NCBI GenBank assembly: GCA_017640605.1
Contig: JAEPQH010000006.1
Span: 166,403 to 230,402 of the forward strand
Length of the DNA stretch: 64,000 nucleotides
Origin: Balneolaceae bacterium
GTDB taxonomy: Bacteria; Bacteroidota; Rhodothermia; Balneolales; Balneolaceae
Direction: 5' to 3'
A program made the translations under genes and the position numbers. The notes beneath the pieces are model-generated. The model did no database searches, was not told the origin of the DNA, and saw only the letters and a program-made list of their open reading frames with translations. The number at the start of each line of letters is the position of its first letter. The stretch's first letter is position 1. This document shows, piece after piece, positions 28,352 through 37,086 of this stretch.

Positions 28352-28864
28352 ATGAGCAGCCACGGAGAAGAAGAACGCGAACGTCTTAAGGAAGAATACA
28401 AGGAGCATTATCGTAAGATAAAAGAAGCTAAAGAGCGATTACGCCAAACCGAAAAAAAAGGTAAGATCGCTCAGGCTTTGAACAATATGAATGCCGATGA
28501 GCTCTTGGGTACTGTAGATGAATTCTTAGGTAAGGTTAAAGAAAAGGTAAATCTTACTGAAGCAAAGCTCGATGTTGCTATGGACAGCCTTGAAGACGAA
28601 GATATGTCATCTGCTGCTCAAAAGATTAAGGATGAAGAACGCGCTGAAGAACTAAAAAAACAACGAGCCAAAGATACTTTAAAGCAAGTGAAGGCTGAAA
28701 TGGGCATGTTATATTCTGAAATAGAAAAAACTGCCGATGAAATTAAAGCTACCAAAACGATTGGCCACAAGATTGACGAAAGCAATAAACCAAGTACATC
28801 TAAAACGGTAGGTACATCAAAAAATACTGATTCTGAGGGCGAAGAATCAGCAAATGAGAATTAA
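28352..28864 (+). CDS. Coiled-coil protein of the pspA cluster with a PspA-tail-like segment
   Basis: 170 residues, no signal peptide or membrane segment, strongly charged and helical (about 30% Lys+Glu). The part from about residue 65 to 125 resembles the C-terminal helices of the PspA next door: TEAKLDVAMDSLEDEDM compares with NEARMEIALDSIDTKTM, and DTLKQVKAEMG with ELVEQFKLEMG. It therefore looks like a shortened PspA relative or a partner that mimics PspA's oligomer interface. The ends are low-complexity. It is one gene inside the pspA operon, sharing the sequence TAATG with the next gene (1-base overlap). I do not know a named family. Confidence 0.75.
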   Translation: MSSHGEEERERLKEEYKEHYRKIKEAKERLRQTEKKGKIAQALNNMNADELLGTVDEFLGKVKEKVNLTEAKLDVAMDSLEDEDMSSAAQKIKDEERAEELKKQRAKDTLKQVKAEMGMLYSEIEKTADEIKATKTIGHKIDESNKPSTSKTVGTSKNTDSEGEESANEN

Positions 28865-29754
28865 TGTCGACTGAAGATCTAAATATAAATTACACCAAAG
28901 AGGCATTTCTTAACCCAATTAATTTAGGGGCACTTTTGGTTTCTACCATCGGTGCACTTTTTGTTAGTAATCTAAGTATGGATGTCTCCAACTTATTGCT
29001 TACTACGGTTTTTGGAATGGAATTGGTGTATTTGGGAGTAATTCCACGATTACCCAGGTTTAGAAAAAACCTGGAACTTAAGAAGATTAAAGAGCGCCAT
29101 GCCTCTTCGAGCGAAAAGGATATGTTTCAGGCATTAGATCCTGCCAGCCAAAAACGGTTTTTAGTACTCAAACATCTGGCAAATTTAGTTCAAGATAATT
29201 TCGAAAAACTACCATACAGTAGCCAAGGTTTGCTCGAGAACATCAAAAAGAAGATTGATGAACTGCTGGTGAATTATATAACCTTATTAGACTTAATTAA
29301 GCGATATGAGGTTTATTTAAATACGTCACTGGAAAGTAGTTTAAAAGAAGAAGTAATCCGCCAAATTGAAGAAATCAAAACGATTGAGTCTGACAAGCTT
29401 AAACGGACAAAATCCCGGCGCGTAGCCATCATGAAAAAGCGATTGAATAAATTTAAAATCGCGAAAGAAAAATATCTCGTCTGTGAAACGCATCTGGAGA
29501 CTATTGAAGATGCAGTTCGCTACATTTACGAACAGTCTATGACTATGAGTAACCCCGAGGAAATCGGATTCCAGTTAGATAATTTACTTACCGAAGTTGA
29601 TGAAACCTCTCAACTTATAGAAGATTTGGATCAGGATATTGTGCCTGAATATACTACCGAATGGGAAACAGAATTAGACTTCGATTCAATTTTGGATGAA
29701 TTATCGGATGACGTAAATTCGGTAACAAATCAAAAGAAAAGAGTTCAAGAATAA
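28864..29754 (+). CDS. Membrane-anchored coiled-coil protein of the pspA cluster
   Basis: 296 residues. Two adjacent hydrophobic segments near 18-55 (INLGALLVSTIGALFVSNL and LLTTVFGMELVYLGVIP) suggest a membrane hairpin near the N-terminus. The remaining ~240 residues are charged, helical and probably cytoplasmic (LELKKIKERHASSSEKDMF; RRVAIMKKRLNKFKIAKEK), with an acidic C-terminus. The start overlaps the preceding stop by one base. The combination of a soluble PspA, a PspA-tail-like protein and this anchored helical protein suggests a membrane stress module in which this subunit is the inner-membrane receptor. That is inferred from layout alone; no family is recognised. Confidence 0.75.
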   Translation: MSTEDLNINYTKEAFLNPINLGALLVSTIGALFVSNLSMDVSNLLLTTVFGMELVYLGVIPRLPRFRKNLELKKIKERHASSSEKDMFQALDPASQKRFLVLKHLANLVQDNFEKLPYSSQGLLENIKKKIDELLVNYITLLDLIKRYEVYLNTSLESSLKEEVIRQIEEIKTIESDKLKRTKSRRVAIMKKRLNKFKIAKEKYLVCETHLETIEDAVRYIYEQSMTMSNPEEIGFQLDNLLTEVDETSQLIEDLDQDIVPEYTTEWETELDFDSILDELSDDVNSVTNQKKRVQE

Positions 29755-29759
29755 TAGGA

Positions 29760-30536
29760 ATGAACACCACCTTTCAATCGCTTTTGTTTGAAGTAGACGA
29801 ACAGGGCATTTGTACCATCTCAATTAATAGACCGGAAAAATTAAACGCATTGAATAATCAGGTTTTTCTGGATTTGGACGATGCTTTAACTGCAGCGGAT
29901 CAAAATCCTGAAATTCGTGTTGTGATTGTAACGGGTGTGGGTGAAAAAGCATTTGTTGCCGGCGCCGATATCAAAGAATTTGCTGAGTTTACCTCGCAAC
30001 AGGCTACAGATTTATCAACACGAGGACATCGGGTTTTTCAAAAAATCGAGGATCTATCTAAACCGGTTATCGCAGCAGTAAACGGCTTTGCTTTAGGCGG
30101 AGGATGCGAACTTGCGATGGCATGCCATATCAGAATTGCTTCAAAAACTGCTAAATTGGGGCTCCCTGAAGTCACTTTGGGATTAATACCCGGTTATGGT
30201 GGAACTCAACGTTTAGTGGCTCTATGTGGCAAAGCAAAAGCCTTAGAGTTAATGATGACGGGGAATTTCATCAGCGCAGAGGAAGCAGAGAAAATCGGGT
30301 TGGTTAATTCAGTTTCTGATTCTGCAATGGAAGCAGCCACTGCATTAGCTGCAAAAATGGCTAAACAAGCTCCATTAGCTTTAAAAAATGCAATCAAAGC
30401 AGTAGCAAAAGCAGGACAAAATGATGGCTATCTTACTGAAGCAACACTGTTTGGCGAGCTTTTTGCTACGGAAGACTTCAAAGAAGGTACCTCTGCTTTC
30501 TTCGAGAAACGTAAACCAAGTTTCTCAGGTAAATAA
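29760..30536 (+). CDS. Enoyl-CoA hydratase / crotonase family
   Basis: 258 residues, the standard length. It shows ISINRPEKLNALNNQVFLDL, the oxyanion-hole block FVAGADIKEFAEF, VNGFALGGGCELAMACHIRI with the first catalytic Glu, and GLPEVTLGLIPGYGGTQRL with the second. Both catalytic glutamates of true hydratases are present. It hydrates trans-2-enoyl-CoA, probably crotonyl-CoA, in fatty-acid or butanoate metabolism. It follows the pspA-cluster membrane gene by five bases, so the genes are probably co-transcribed although the functions seem unrelated. Confidence 0.92.
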   Translation: MNTTFQSLLFEVDEQGICTISINRPEKLNALNNQVFLDLDDALTAADQNPEIRVVIVTGVGEKAFVAGADIKEFAEFTSQQATDLSTRGHRVFQKIEDLSKPVIAAVNGFALGGGCELAMACHIRIASKTAKLGLPEVTLGLIPGYGGTQRLVALCGKAKALELMMTGNFISAEEAEKIGLVNSVSDSAMEAATALAAKMAKQAPLALKNAIKAVAKAGQNDGYLTEATLFGELFATEDFKEGTSAFFEKRKPSFSGK

Positions 30537-30611
30537 GAACCAATAATTAGTTCATGAGCGACGAGCCTCCATCGGGTAGCAAATCTAAAATAAAATTCGG
30601 GAGCCAATAAC

Positions 30612-31886
30612 ATGGAATGGCTTCTGATCGTACTCACCATCATTTTAAGCGGATTCTTTTCGGGATCTGAAATAGCCTTCGTTTCAGCGAATAAGTTGAA
30701 ACTCGAAGTAGCTTCGCGAAAGCGTAATATGCTGGCAAGTTCTATAAACTTTTTCAAGAATAACCCCGACACGTTTCTTACCACAACCTTAGTTGGGAAT
30801 AATATCATTAATGTACTTTACGCTACATTAATGGCGATTTTTTTGGTGTCGCCCATTTCGAACTACTCGATAGAGTGGTTTAACCATTCTCCGTCGGAGA
30901 TAGAGATTTTACTGGTGCAGACATTAATTGCGTCCGTTCTAATTATGATATTCGGTGAAATCATACCAAAAGCAATTTTTCGTGCACAGGCTGATTTTAT
31001 GATGAATGTGATTGCTGTTCCACTCCGCATATTCTATTACGTGCTTCGGCCATTAATTGGCTTGGCAAATAGTTCTTCGAATGTGCTGATTAAGTGGTTT
31101 GTACCTGATGCTGAGAAAACCGAGTCTTTTTATCGTCGGCAAGATGTGGAGTTGATATTTAAGGAATTGAAAGAAGGCGGGGGAGGTAGCGACCTTGATG
31201 AAGATGACTCCGAAATTCTGCAGAACGTGCTCGAGTTATCTAACATGCGCGTAAAAGATTCAATGATTCCACGTATCGAGATATTAGCGGTAGAACGGAA
31301 TACTCCGGTGGATGAAGCACTGGAATTATTGATTAATTCAGGTCATTCAAAACTGCCTGTGTATCGCGAATCCATTGATGACGTAATTGGAGTTGTTTTT
31401 GCATCTGATTTCTTTGACAAACCGAAATCATTGAACGAAATAATCCGACCTGTTAAACTGATTCCTTCGTCTAAAAAATCGAAAGATTTGCTCACTGAAT
31501 TTCGACAATCTAATTTATCTGTAGCTATAGTTTTGGATGAGTATGGCGGTACAGCAGGTATGGTTACTATCGAAGACTTATTGGAAGAAGTTGTTGGCGA
31601 TATACAGGATGAACACGATAAAGACGACGATATTATGAAGCGTCTTTCATCAAATACGTATGTGATAAGCGGTAGTGTTGAAATTGAAGAACTAATGGAG
31701 AAGTTTGAAGAAATTGAACTTCCATTGGAACCTTCCGAGTATGATACCGTAGCGGGCTACCTGATAAATCATTTAGGGCGAATCCCAAAAGTGAACGAAG
31801 AGTTGTTAATTGAGGGCAAAAAGTTCATTATCAGTAAAGCAACTCAAAGCCGTATTGAAACGGTAAAACTCATTTTAATTGAGTGA
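30612..31886 (+). CDS. CNNM/CorC (hemolysin C) family transporter with CBS pair
   Basis: 424 residues. Residues 1-~190 form a DUF21/CNNM membrane domain with three to four helices (LIVLTIILSGFFSGSEIAFV; IFGEIIPKAIFRAQ). About 205-330 is a CBS pair (MRVKDSMIPRIEILAVERNT; HSKLPVYRESIDDVIGVVF; VAIVLDEYGGTAGMVTIEDL). About 340-424 is the CorC_HlyC domain (SEYDTVAGYLINHLGRIP). The family has sodium/magnesium exchange or efflux activity with ATP-responsive CBS domains. Seventy-five bases separate it from the crotonase; it probably still belongs to the same transcription direction but not necessarily the same function. Confidence 0.92.
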   Translation: MEWLLIVLTIILSGFFSGSEIAFVSANKLKLEVASRKRNMLASSINFFKNNPDTFLTTTLVGNNIINVLYATLMAIFLVSPISNYSIEWFNHSPSEIEILLVQTLIASVLIMIFGEIIPKAIFRAQADFMMNVIAVPLRIFYYVLRPLIGLANSSSNVLIKWFVPDAEKTESFYRRQDVELIFKELKEGGGGSDLDEDDSEILQNVLELSNMRVKDSMIPRIEILAVERNTPVDEALELLINSGHSKLPVYRESIDDVIGVVFASDFFDKPKSLNEIIRPVKLIPSSKKSKDLLTEFRQSNLSVAIVLDEYGGTAGMVTIEDLLEEVVGDIQDEHDKDDDIMKRLSSNTYVISGSVEIEELMEKFEEIELPLEPSEYDTVAGYLINHLGRIPKVNEELLIEGKKFIISKATQSRIETVKLILIE

Positions 31887-31960
31887 TAAAGTCGCAAAAT
31901 TGTGAAATATCTTTCATTCTTAGTGACTCTGTAACTCTATAACTTTGTAACTGTTAAGTA

Positions 31961-33673
31961 ATGTTTGATAATTATCCGGAATGGTCGCAAGAATTTGCAA
32001 GAAAATATCTGAGCCGAACCATAAACACTTTTTTGTTACATGGTAATGTTCATGACTTGGTACCTCTTAAAGATGAAGATGGAACAGAATTTCATCGGCT
32101 TAAATCGTTCCTTTCGGATGAATTTTTTGGTGCTCGTGATTATGTGATTTTTTATGATCGCTCATCCGGTATTTACTTTAGAGATAAAGAGTCGCAGGCA
32201 GACTTCAACCAGGCAATTGCCGGTCGGGATAGTTTAGTTGGAACCGATTATGCTAAGAAAATGCCTAAAGACCCGGTTCGTGTGTTTTCACTGCTTGAGC
32301 AATACTTTCGACTTCGTTTAGATCAAAAGAAAAGTGTGGCTCTAATTATTGATTATGCCGAAACCATTATACCAATGAGTGATGCAGGCTCAACGGGAAA
32401 TGAAGACCGTACTTCTTTAGTGTACTTAAGCCGATGGGCGCATGATCCCATGTTTTTAGCTTCAGATTTTACCAATGTGTTGATTACTGAGAATCTTGCT
32501 GATTTGAATAAAACGCTGATCCAAAATCCTTACACCACGGAAATAAAAATCACCATTCCGGGAGAAAAGAATCGATTAGATTTCATCAATTTCGAAACCG
32601 AAAACGATGATTTTGCAAAACTCTCTGAAGTAAAACCGGAAATCATTGCCCAGCAAACGGCAGGGTTGAATTATGTGAATATTCGATCGGTACTATCAAA
32701 TGCCAGAGAGAATGAAGAAACCATTACTTTTGAAAGTTTATCCGAAAACAAAAAAGAGCTAATCGAAGCCGAAGCTTATGGTTTGTTGGAGTTTGTAGAA
32801 ACCCAATACTCTTTGGATAATGTTGCCGGGCATTCTCAGGTTAAAGCGCATCTTCGTCAAGCTGTGCAAGCTCTTAAAGACGGTCGACAAGATGTAATGC
32901 CTATGGGTTATTTGGTATGCGGACCCGTAGGTACCGGAAAAACCTTCTTGGTTACTTGTTTTGCTAGCGAAGTGGGTATTCCAATGGTAAAATTGAAGAA
33001 TTTCCGAAGCCAATGGCAGGGGGTAACTGAAGGGAATCTCCAAAAGATATTATCCATTCTAAAGGCAATGGCACCGGTTGCAGTGATGATTGACGAGGCC
33101 GATGCATATTTAGGGGATCGATCATCGAGTGGTGATAGCGGCGTTTCATCTCGTGTGTTTTCTCAAATTGCGACCTTTATGAGTGATACCACAAACCGTG
33201 GCCGTATCATCTGGTTTTTGATGACAGCACGCCCGGATTTGATGCCTATCGATTTAAAGCGACAGGGAAGAGCAGAAGAGCATTTAGCGTTATTCCCGCC
33301 TCATACCAACGAAGAACGTGTTGAGTTGTTCGAGGCTATGAAAAAGAAAACCGGCCTTAAAATGTCGGAAGAGTACATTCCTGCAATAATTGAAGAAGGC
33401 TTCAAAACATTTTCCGGCGCAGATATGGAAGCGGCTCTTACACGAGCTAAATTTCGCGCAGCAGCCGAAAAATTAGACGAAGTTACACCCGCAGTTCTTG
33501 ACGTTGCTTTATCAGATTTTATCCCTCCAACTTATCCTGAAGAGGTGGAGCTACAGACTTTAAACGCGGTTATTGAATGTACGTCCAAAGAATTATTGCC
33601 CGAACGTTATCGAGAAATGGATCGAAACGAAATCTTAAGTAAAATTGAGGAGCTGAAGTTTAAAGTGGGGTAA
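31961..33673 (+). CDS. Ycf46-like AAA ATPase with degenerate N-terminal ATPase domain
   Basis: 570 residues. Residues 1-~270 look like an inactive nucleotide-binding domain (VALIIDYAETIIPMSD, then VYLSRWAHDP and VLITENLADLNK) as in Ycf46-like proteins. About 275-500 is an active AAA module: Walker A GPVGTGKTF near 321, Walker B VMIDEADAYLGDR near 376, sensor 1 WFLMTARPD and an arginine-finger candidate in DLKRQGRAEEHLALFP. A helical lid and short C-terminal domain follow. AAA ATPases are common genomic partners of PspA-type ESCRT proteins; this gene is 3.6 kb from pspA, in the same direction, so a shared role in envelope remodelling is plausible but not shown. Confidence 0.82.
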   Translation: MFDNYPEWSQEFARKYLSRTINTFLLHGNVHDLVPLKDEDGTEFHRLKSFLSDEFFGARDYVIFYDRSSGIYFRDKESQADFNQAIAGRDSLVGTDYAKKMPKDPVRVFSLLEQYFRLRLDQKKSVALIIDYAETIIPMSDAGSTGNEDRTSLVYLSRWAHDPMFLASDFTNVLITENLADLNKTLIQNPYTTEIKITIPGEKNRLDFINFETENDDFAKLSEVKPEIIAQQTAGLNYVNIRSVLSNARENEETITFESLSENKKELIEAEAYGLLEFVETQYSLDNVAGHSQVKAHLRQAVQALKDGRQDVMPMGYLVCGPVGTGKTFLVTCFASEVGIPMVKLKNFRSQWQGVTEGNLQKILSILKAMAPVAVMIDEADAYLGDRSSSGDSGVSSRVFSQIATFMSDTTNRGRIIWFLMTARPDLMPIDLKRQGRAEEHLALFPPHTNEERVELFEAMKKKTGLKMSEEYIPAIIEEGFKTFSGADMEAALTRAKFRAAAEKLDEVTPAVLDVALSDFIPPTYPEEVELQTLNAVIECTSKELLPERYREMDRNEILSKIEELKFKVG

Positions 33674-33675
33674 TA

Positions 33676-33704
33676 ATTATTCTATCTATCCCAGATAGAA
33701 TAAT
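33676..33704. terminator. Shared hairpin at the convergent ends of the AAA ATPase and barrel genes
   Basis: A perfect 12-bp stem (ATTATTCTATCT/AGATAGAATAAT) with a five-base loop just past the ATPase stop. It overlaps the last codons of the minus-strand gene that ends at 33682. It is AT-rich and lacks a long T run, so bidirectional termination is likely but weak evidence. Confidence 0.55.
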
Positions 33705-34935
33705 AGCTTTTAAGCGCATACTTAAGGTTAAAAGTAACTGCAGTATAGCGAATATTGTTAAAATCGTTGTAGTCAGTAATAGTACGATTTAAAAATTCGA
33801 ATCTCGCCTCTGTACTAATTCGATTGTACAAGCTGAGGCCAAGTGCGAATGTTGGGAGAAGATTATCATTGTTATACTCGAAATCAGCCCGCTCTTCATG
33901 ATCTACCGAAATACCTTCTCGTATTATAAGTGGTTTTGCAATACCTGCATCTATATATAGCTTTACAGGAGATTTTGTTGGTAAGTAACCCCGAATTGAT
34001 AAGGAGAAGTACAAATAATCGGTATGTTTTTCGACGAATTCTTCACCAAGAGGTAAGTCGATAAACGAACTTTGATAGGATCGGGCTAAATCAATTCGGG
34101 CCAGAGTAGATAGCCGGTTTCTACTACGTGCTAATAGATATTCTAACTCAATACCCACATTTGTTAATCCAAAATCTTTCCATTCGAATAAATCTTCTGA
34201 GGTTATTCTTTCGGTTGAGGTCATTGAACTCCATCGGATTCCTGTAAATGCGGAAATGTTGAGATACCTTAGGGAATGATTTTGAGCTCTTGAAATTACT
34301 TTATAAGAACTTTTATCGCAGTCATTCAAGTATTTGATGAAATTAGACAGTGACTCTTCTGTATAGGTGAGGTCATCAATCGATTTCGAGTAGTTGAAAC
34401 ACGAATCTAGTTTATCTAGTTGTTCCCTGTAAGCATTATTGTTGTATACTCCTCTTGGACCTTCGAATTGCTTGTATATCAGCTGGTTGGGAGAGCTTTC
34501 ACCTGATGATCGGACGAAAAATAGTGTATAATCATTAGTCACATATCTGTAAAGTGATATTTGTCCTTCTATTATCAGTTCCAGAAATACGTGTTGTCTT
34601 TCATATGCAGGATTTTGTAATGAATTAATGCTTTTTGCAGACGTATCTATCTGAACTTGATAAGATTCTAGTCGTGTGCCAGATACAACCACAACTTTCG
34701 CCTGAGTAGGATTGAGGGTAATAGGTTCACTTTTCCTAGTCTTTTTAAAGCGAATTAAATCCGGACTTTTATTCAAAAATGATCGATCAATGTATCCGGA
34801 ATGCGAAGTTGATTCCTCATCTAGGTAAAAACCAGATTCAAACATCGACTGCCCATGTACGCTACCAGACAGAATTAGGACAGTAATTATTGAATAAAAG
34901 TATAAATATTTGACCATATCCTTGAACATAATCAA
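33682..34935 (-). CDS. Putative outer-membrane barrel protein, unknown function
   Basis: 417 residues. A signal peptide (LYFYSIITVLILSGSVHGQ) is followed by a soluble ~200-residue part (RFKKTRKSEPITLNPTQAKV; FLELIIEGQISLYRYVTND) and then a run of alternating strands with aromatic ends (FGLTNVGIELEYLLARS; YFSLSIRGYLP; TAVTFNLKYALKSYY) that looks like an 8-strand barrel. An N-terminal hydrophilic domain with such a porin-like C-terminus is common in Bacteroidota. No specific family is recognised. Two alternative starts (MIMF or MF) make little difference to the signal peptide. Confidence 0.65.
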   Translation of the reverse strand: MIMFKDMVKYLYFYSIITVLILSGSVHGQSMFESGFYLDEESTSHSGYIDRSFLNKSPDLIRFKKTRKSEPITLNPTQAKVVVVSGTRLESYQVQIDTSAKSINSLQNPAYERQHVFLELIIEGQISLYRYVTNDYTLFFVRSSGESSPNQLIYKQFEGPRGVYNNNAYREQLDKLDSCFNYSKSIDDLTYTEESLSNFIKYLNDCDKSSYKVISRAQNHSLRYLNISAFTGIRWSSMTSTERITSEDLFEWKDFGLTNVGIELEYLLARSRNRLSTLARIDLARSYQSSFIDLPLGEEFVEKHTDYLYFSLSIRGYLPTKSPVKLYIDAGIAKPLIIREGISVDHEERADFEYNNDNLLPTFALGLSLYNRISTEARFEFLNRTITDYNDFNNIRYTAVTFNLKYALKSYYSIWDR

Positions 34936-34988
34936 ATATTTAGATTTTTAAATTGCAGATTTAAATAATATTCAGGAAAGCAAGTTTG

Positions 34989-35156
34989 TTAGTTTTCCAG
35001 TGCATCAATTTGTTTAAGCACCTCATTAGCCTCCTGCGCTTTCTGATCGCTTAGTGTTCTGTTGGATGTAGATAATCTGTACGATTCCTCCATCAACTTC
35101 TGATATTTCTCGTTAAGCTTATCCGCTTCTGATTTCTTTTTGAATAATCCGAACAT
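34989..35156 (-). CDS. Lacal_2735-family small protein
   Basis: 55 residues, from the minus-strand ATG at 35156 to a TAA at 34989. It begins MFGLFKKKSEADKLNEKYQK, contains RLSTSNRTLSDQKAQEANEV and ends LKQIDALEN. The MFGLFKKKS start and STSNR-LSD-K-AEA pattern match the small helical Lacal_2735 family of Bacteroidota, which has no known function. It is a single helical hairpin with no signal peptide. The gene stands alone between two minus-strand genes. Confidence 0.85.
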   Translation of the reverse strand: MFGLFKKKSEADKLNEKYQKLMEESYRLSTSNRTLSDQKAQEANEVLKQIDALEN

Positions 35157-35247
35157 GGTGGTGTGTTTTGTAGGTTAGAATAGATAAACCTTCGTTTAAT
35201 AATGATTCGTTCGTAAGCAGATAAAAAAACTGGGGTGAAAAACTATA

Positions 35248-35754
35248 TTACTCTTCCTTTATCCAAAGATTAGAGTTAGCTCTGTTCTGGTAGTCAAGTA
35301 ATAAGTTTGGGTAATTTATCCAATCAACCTGTTTCACTATTTTACCTTTATCATTTAGTGTCAATACGGTTGTAAAGTGCATCGCTTCATACGTAGTATC
35401 ATGCCACTGAAAAGGAGTAAAATACCCTTTGCTGATTATAGTATTATCATCGGTATATAGTTCTTCTACAACAAGGGAAACTGAATCAATAAGTTTGAAA
35501 TCTGGATTCTCCCAATTGAAGAATTCCTTTAGTTCACTAACTCCAACCAATGAAACTCCACTTACTATATCTTCAAAGACGACGGTAGAATCATAAAAGG
35601 TGAGAAAAGTATCAAAATCCGATCGCTCTGCATAGGTTTGATAATAACGCTCAGCAACATCGGTAAGGTTTTCAGATGAAGATGATGTACAGCCCAGTAA
35701 TAAAATCACTAACCAAAAAAGAGAGTATTGTGAATTTTTTTTACCGGCTGACAT
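35248..35754 (-). CDS. NTF2-like (SnoaL-type) lipoprotein
   Basis: 168 residues. The signal peptide ends in LLLGCTSSSS (lipobox Cys22). The mature domain has the NTF2/SnoaL pattern: a first helix RYYQTYAERSDFDTFLTFY, then DSTVVFEDIVSG, VGVSELKEFFNW and a C-terminal sheet (KGYFTPFQWHDTTYEAMHFT; VLTLNDKGKIVKQVDWIN). This fold serves as a small-molecule binding or isomerase scaffold; the function here cannot be assigned. It lies eight bases after the membrane-protein gene in the same direction, so the two are probably co-transcribed with the cyclotransferase-type gene further upstream. Confidence 0.8.
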   Translation of the reverse strand: MSAGKKNSQYSLFWLVILLLGCTSSSSENLTDVAERYYQTYAERSDFDTFLTFYDSTVVFEDIVSGVSLVGVSELKEFFNWENPDFKLIDSVSLVVEELYTDDNTIISKGYFTPFQWHDTTYEAMHFTTVLTLNDKGKIVKQVDWINYPNLLLDYQNRANSNLWIKEE

Positions 35755-35762
35755 ATAACGAT

Positions 35763-36152
35763 TTAGGTTTCCGCTTTTCGGTTTATCGATTTCAAAATAA
35801 GTAAAGTGAGGCTACCACTTATACCCAGACTGATAGATACCAAAAATCTGTTAATCATGTCACTAATAGGCATTGCTGTTGAGAAATAAGCGACGGAATC
35901 CATAAAAATGATGGAGCCTACCACGAATAGTAACGCTCTGAGTTTACTACTCCTTTGAGGAATTAGTACGGTAGCTATTCCCGTTAAAAAGCCTGCTAAA
36001 ATATTCATTAAATAACGGGCATTTGTAGCAGTTGTAATTTCATCAAGACCGAAATAATACCCCATGTTTGTTAAACTTACTGAGAGAAAGTAGGCTCCCG
36101 CTAATCCAACAATAAAGCTTAGTCCAATGCGAGAGCGTTCACGTTTTTCCAT
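35763..36152 (-). CDS. Small integral membrane protein, four predicted helices
   Basis: 129 residues with four hydrophobic segments (IGLSFIVGLAGAYFLSVSL; LMNILAGFLTGIATVLI; LRALLFVVGSIIFMDSVAYF; RFLVSISLGISGSLTLLIL) and a basic N-terminus (MEKRERSR). I do not recognise the family. It sits three bases after the cyclotransferase-type gene and eight before the NTF2-like lipoprotein gene, so the three form one operon. Confidence 0.7.
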   Translation of the reverse strand: MEKRERSRIGLSFIVGLAGAYFLSVSLTNMGYYFGLDEITTATNARYLMNILAGFLTGIATVLIPQRSSKLRALLFVVGSIIFMDSVAYFSTAMPISDMINRFLVSISLGISGSLTLLILKSINRKAET

Positions 36153-36155
36153 TCG

Positions 36156-36560
36156 TTATCTATGTCCTTGTTTGTTATTATATTTACCTGTTGCAATCAT
36201 TCTTAGCCCGGTTAAGTTCCTGTTGTAGATATAGGTTGATGCGTTATATTCGATATTATTCACAGTAACTGGAATAATTTCTTTGCGGTATTCATTGGGT
36301 TCATCGAATTCAGGTCCGCATTCTTCAAAGGCATCCAAAAAGACTATTAGATCACGCGCGTTTCGGTCTATTCTGTAAACTTCACCAAACACTTTTAAAT
36401 TTGATGTCTTCTCATAAATAATTCCGGGATAGGTTCCCAAATCAAACATTCTTCCAAAAGTGTACCCTTCTCCAATTAAGGTGCAGTGCGAGCGAATGGT
36501 TTTGGCAGCTTCATTATCATAATCTGATTTAAGCAGGCCGTAGACAAATAGATAGTTCAT
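36156..36560 (-). CDS. Gamma-glutamylcyclotransferase-like (GGCT/AIG2) protein
   Basis: 134 residues. It opens with FVYGLLKSDYDNEAA, the Y-G-x-L-[KR] substrate loop of the GGCT/AIG2 fold, and continues with EGYTFGRMFDLGTYPGIIYE, VFGEVYRIDR, and LIVFLDAFEECGP, where Asp and Glu occupy the catalytic-acid position of the family. These enzymes turn gamma-glutamyl amides into 5-oxoproline; bacterial members are poorly characterised. It is the first gene of a three-gene minus-strand operon and lies downstream of the azurin terminator. Confidence 0.88.
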   Translation of the reverse strand: MNYLFVYGLLKSDYDNEAAKTIRSHCTLIGEGYTFGRMFDLGTYPGIIYEKTSNLKVFGEVYRIDRNARDLIVFLDAFEECGPEFDEPNEYRKEIIPVTVNNIEYNASTYIYNRNLTGLRMIATGKYNNKQGHR

Positions 36561-36573
36561 AGTGCATCAAAAT

Positions 36574-36603
36574 AAAAAAGCCGACGATGAATATCGCCGG
36601 CTT
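36574..36603 (-). terminator. Intrinsic terminator of the azurin gene (minus strand)
   Basis: Eleven-base arms AAGCCGACGAT and ATCGCCGGCTT around a GAAT loop, with one wobble in the minus-strand RNA. On the minus strand it is followed by six T. It lies 30 bases past the azurin stop and 14 before the start of the cyclotransferase-type gene. Confidence 0.88.
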
Positions 36604-36633
36604 CTGAGTCAGGAGATTGAGTAATTATGAAAA

Positions 36634-37086
36634 TTACTCAACAATAAATTTTCCATTCATTAATGCATAGTGGCCAGGAAAGCTACAAATGAATACATAT
36701 TCACCTTTAGCAGGTGCTTCAAATTCAATGGTAGTTTCTTCGCCACCTCCAATTAAATCGGTGTAAACGATAGTTCCTTCGCCATCAGCAGGAATGTACT
36801 CATTATCGCGAGCCTGCACTGCTTTTTGGGCAAAAGGACCCATTTCTGTGTCTTTGGTTAAAAGCACCCAGTTGTGTCCCATGGCCGCTTTCGGAAGTTT
36901 ACCAACATGCTTTAAAGTAAGAACGATAGTATCGCCTTCTTTAACTCTGATTTCGCTCATGTTGAACTTCATTTGATCGTTTGATTCGATCACGATTTCA
37001 ACCTTATCTCTGGATGATAGTTCGTTGTTAGCCGGGGTAAATGGGTTTACCATTACAAGGGCTAATAGTGTGATGATGAAAGTCAT
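36634..37086 (-). CDS. Azurin-type blue copper protein
   Basis: 150 residues with a short signal peptide. Copper ligands are visible: His in AAMGHNWVLL, and Cys134, His139 and Met143 in FICSFPGHYALMNG, which has the exact azurin spacing C-x4-H-x3-M. The EIRVKEGDTIVLTLKHVGKLP strand precedes them. Azurins are periplasmic electron carriers between cytochromes, nitrite reductase or oxidase complexes. It is a single gene with its own terminator; no redox partner is adjacent. It is the divergent neighbour of pheA across a 174-bp promoter region. Confidence 0.93.
   Translation of the reverse strand: MTFIITLLALVMVNPFTPANNELSSRDKVEIVIESNDQMKFNMSEIRVKEGDTIVLTLKHVGKLPKAAMGHNWVLLTKDTEMGPFAQKAVQARDNEYIPADGEGTIVYTDLIGGGEETTIEFEAPAKGEYVFICSFPGHYALMNGKFIVE

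Noticed and set aside
30554..30610. 18-residue frame between the crotonase and CNNM genes
   Set aside because: Too short, low-complexity and without motif; it may be only chance.
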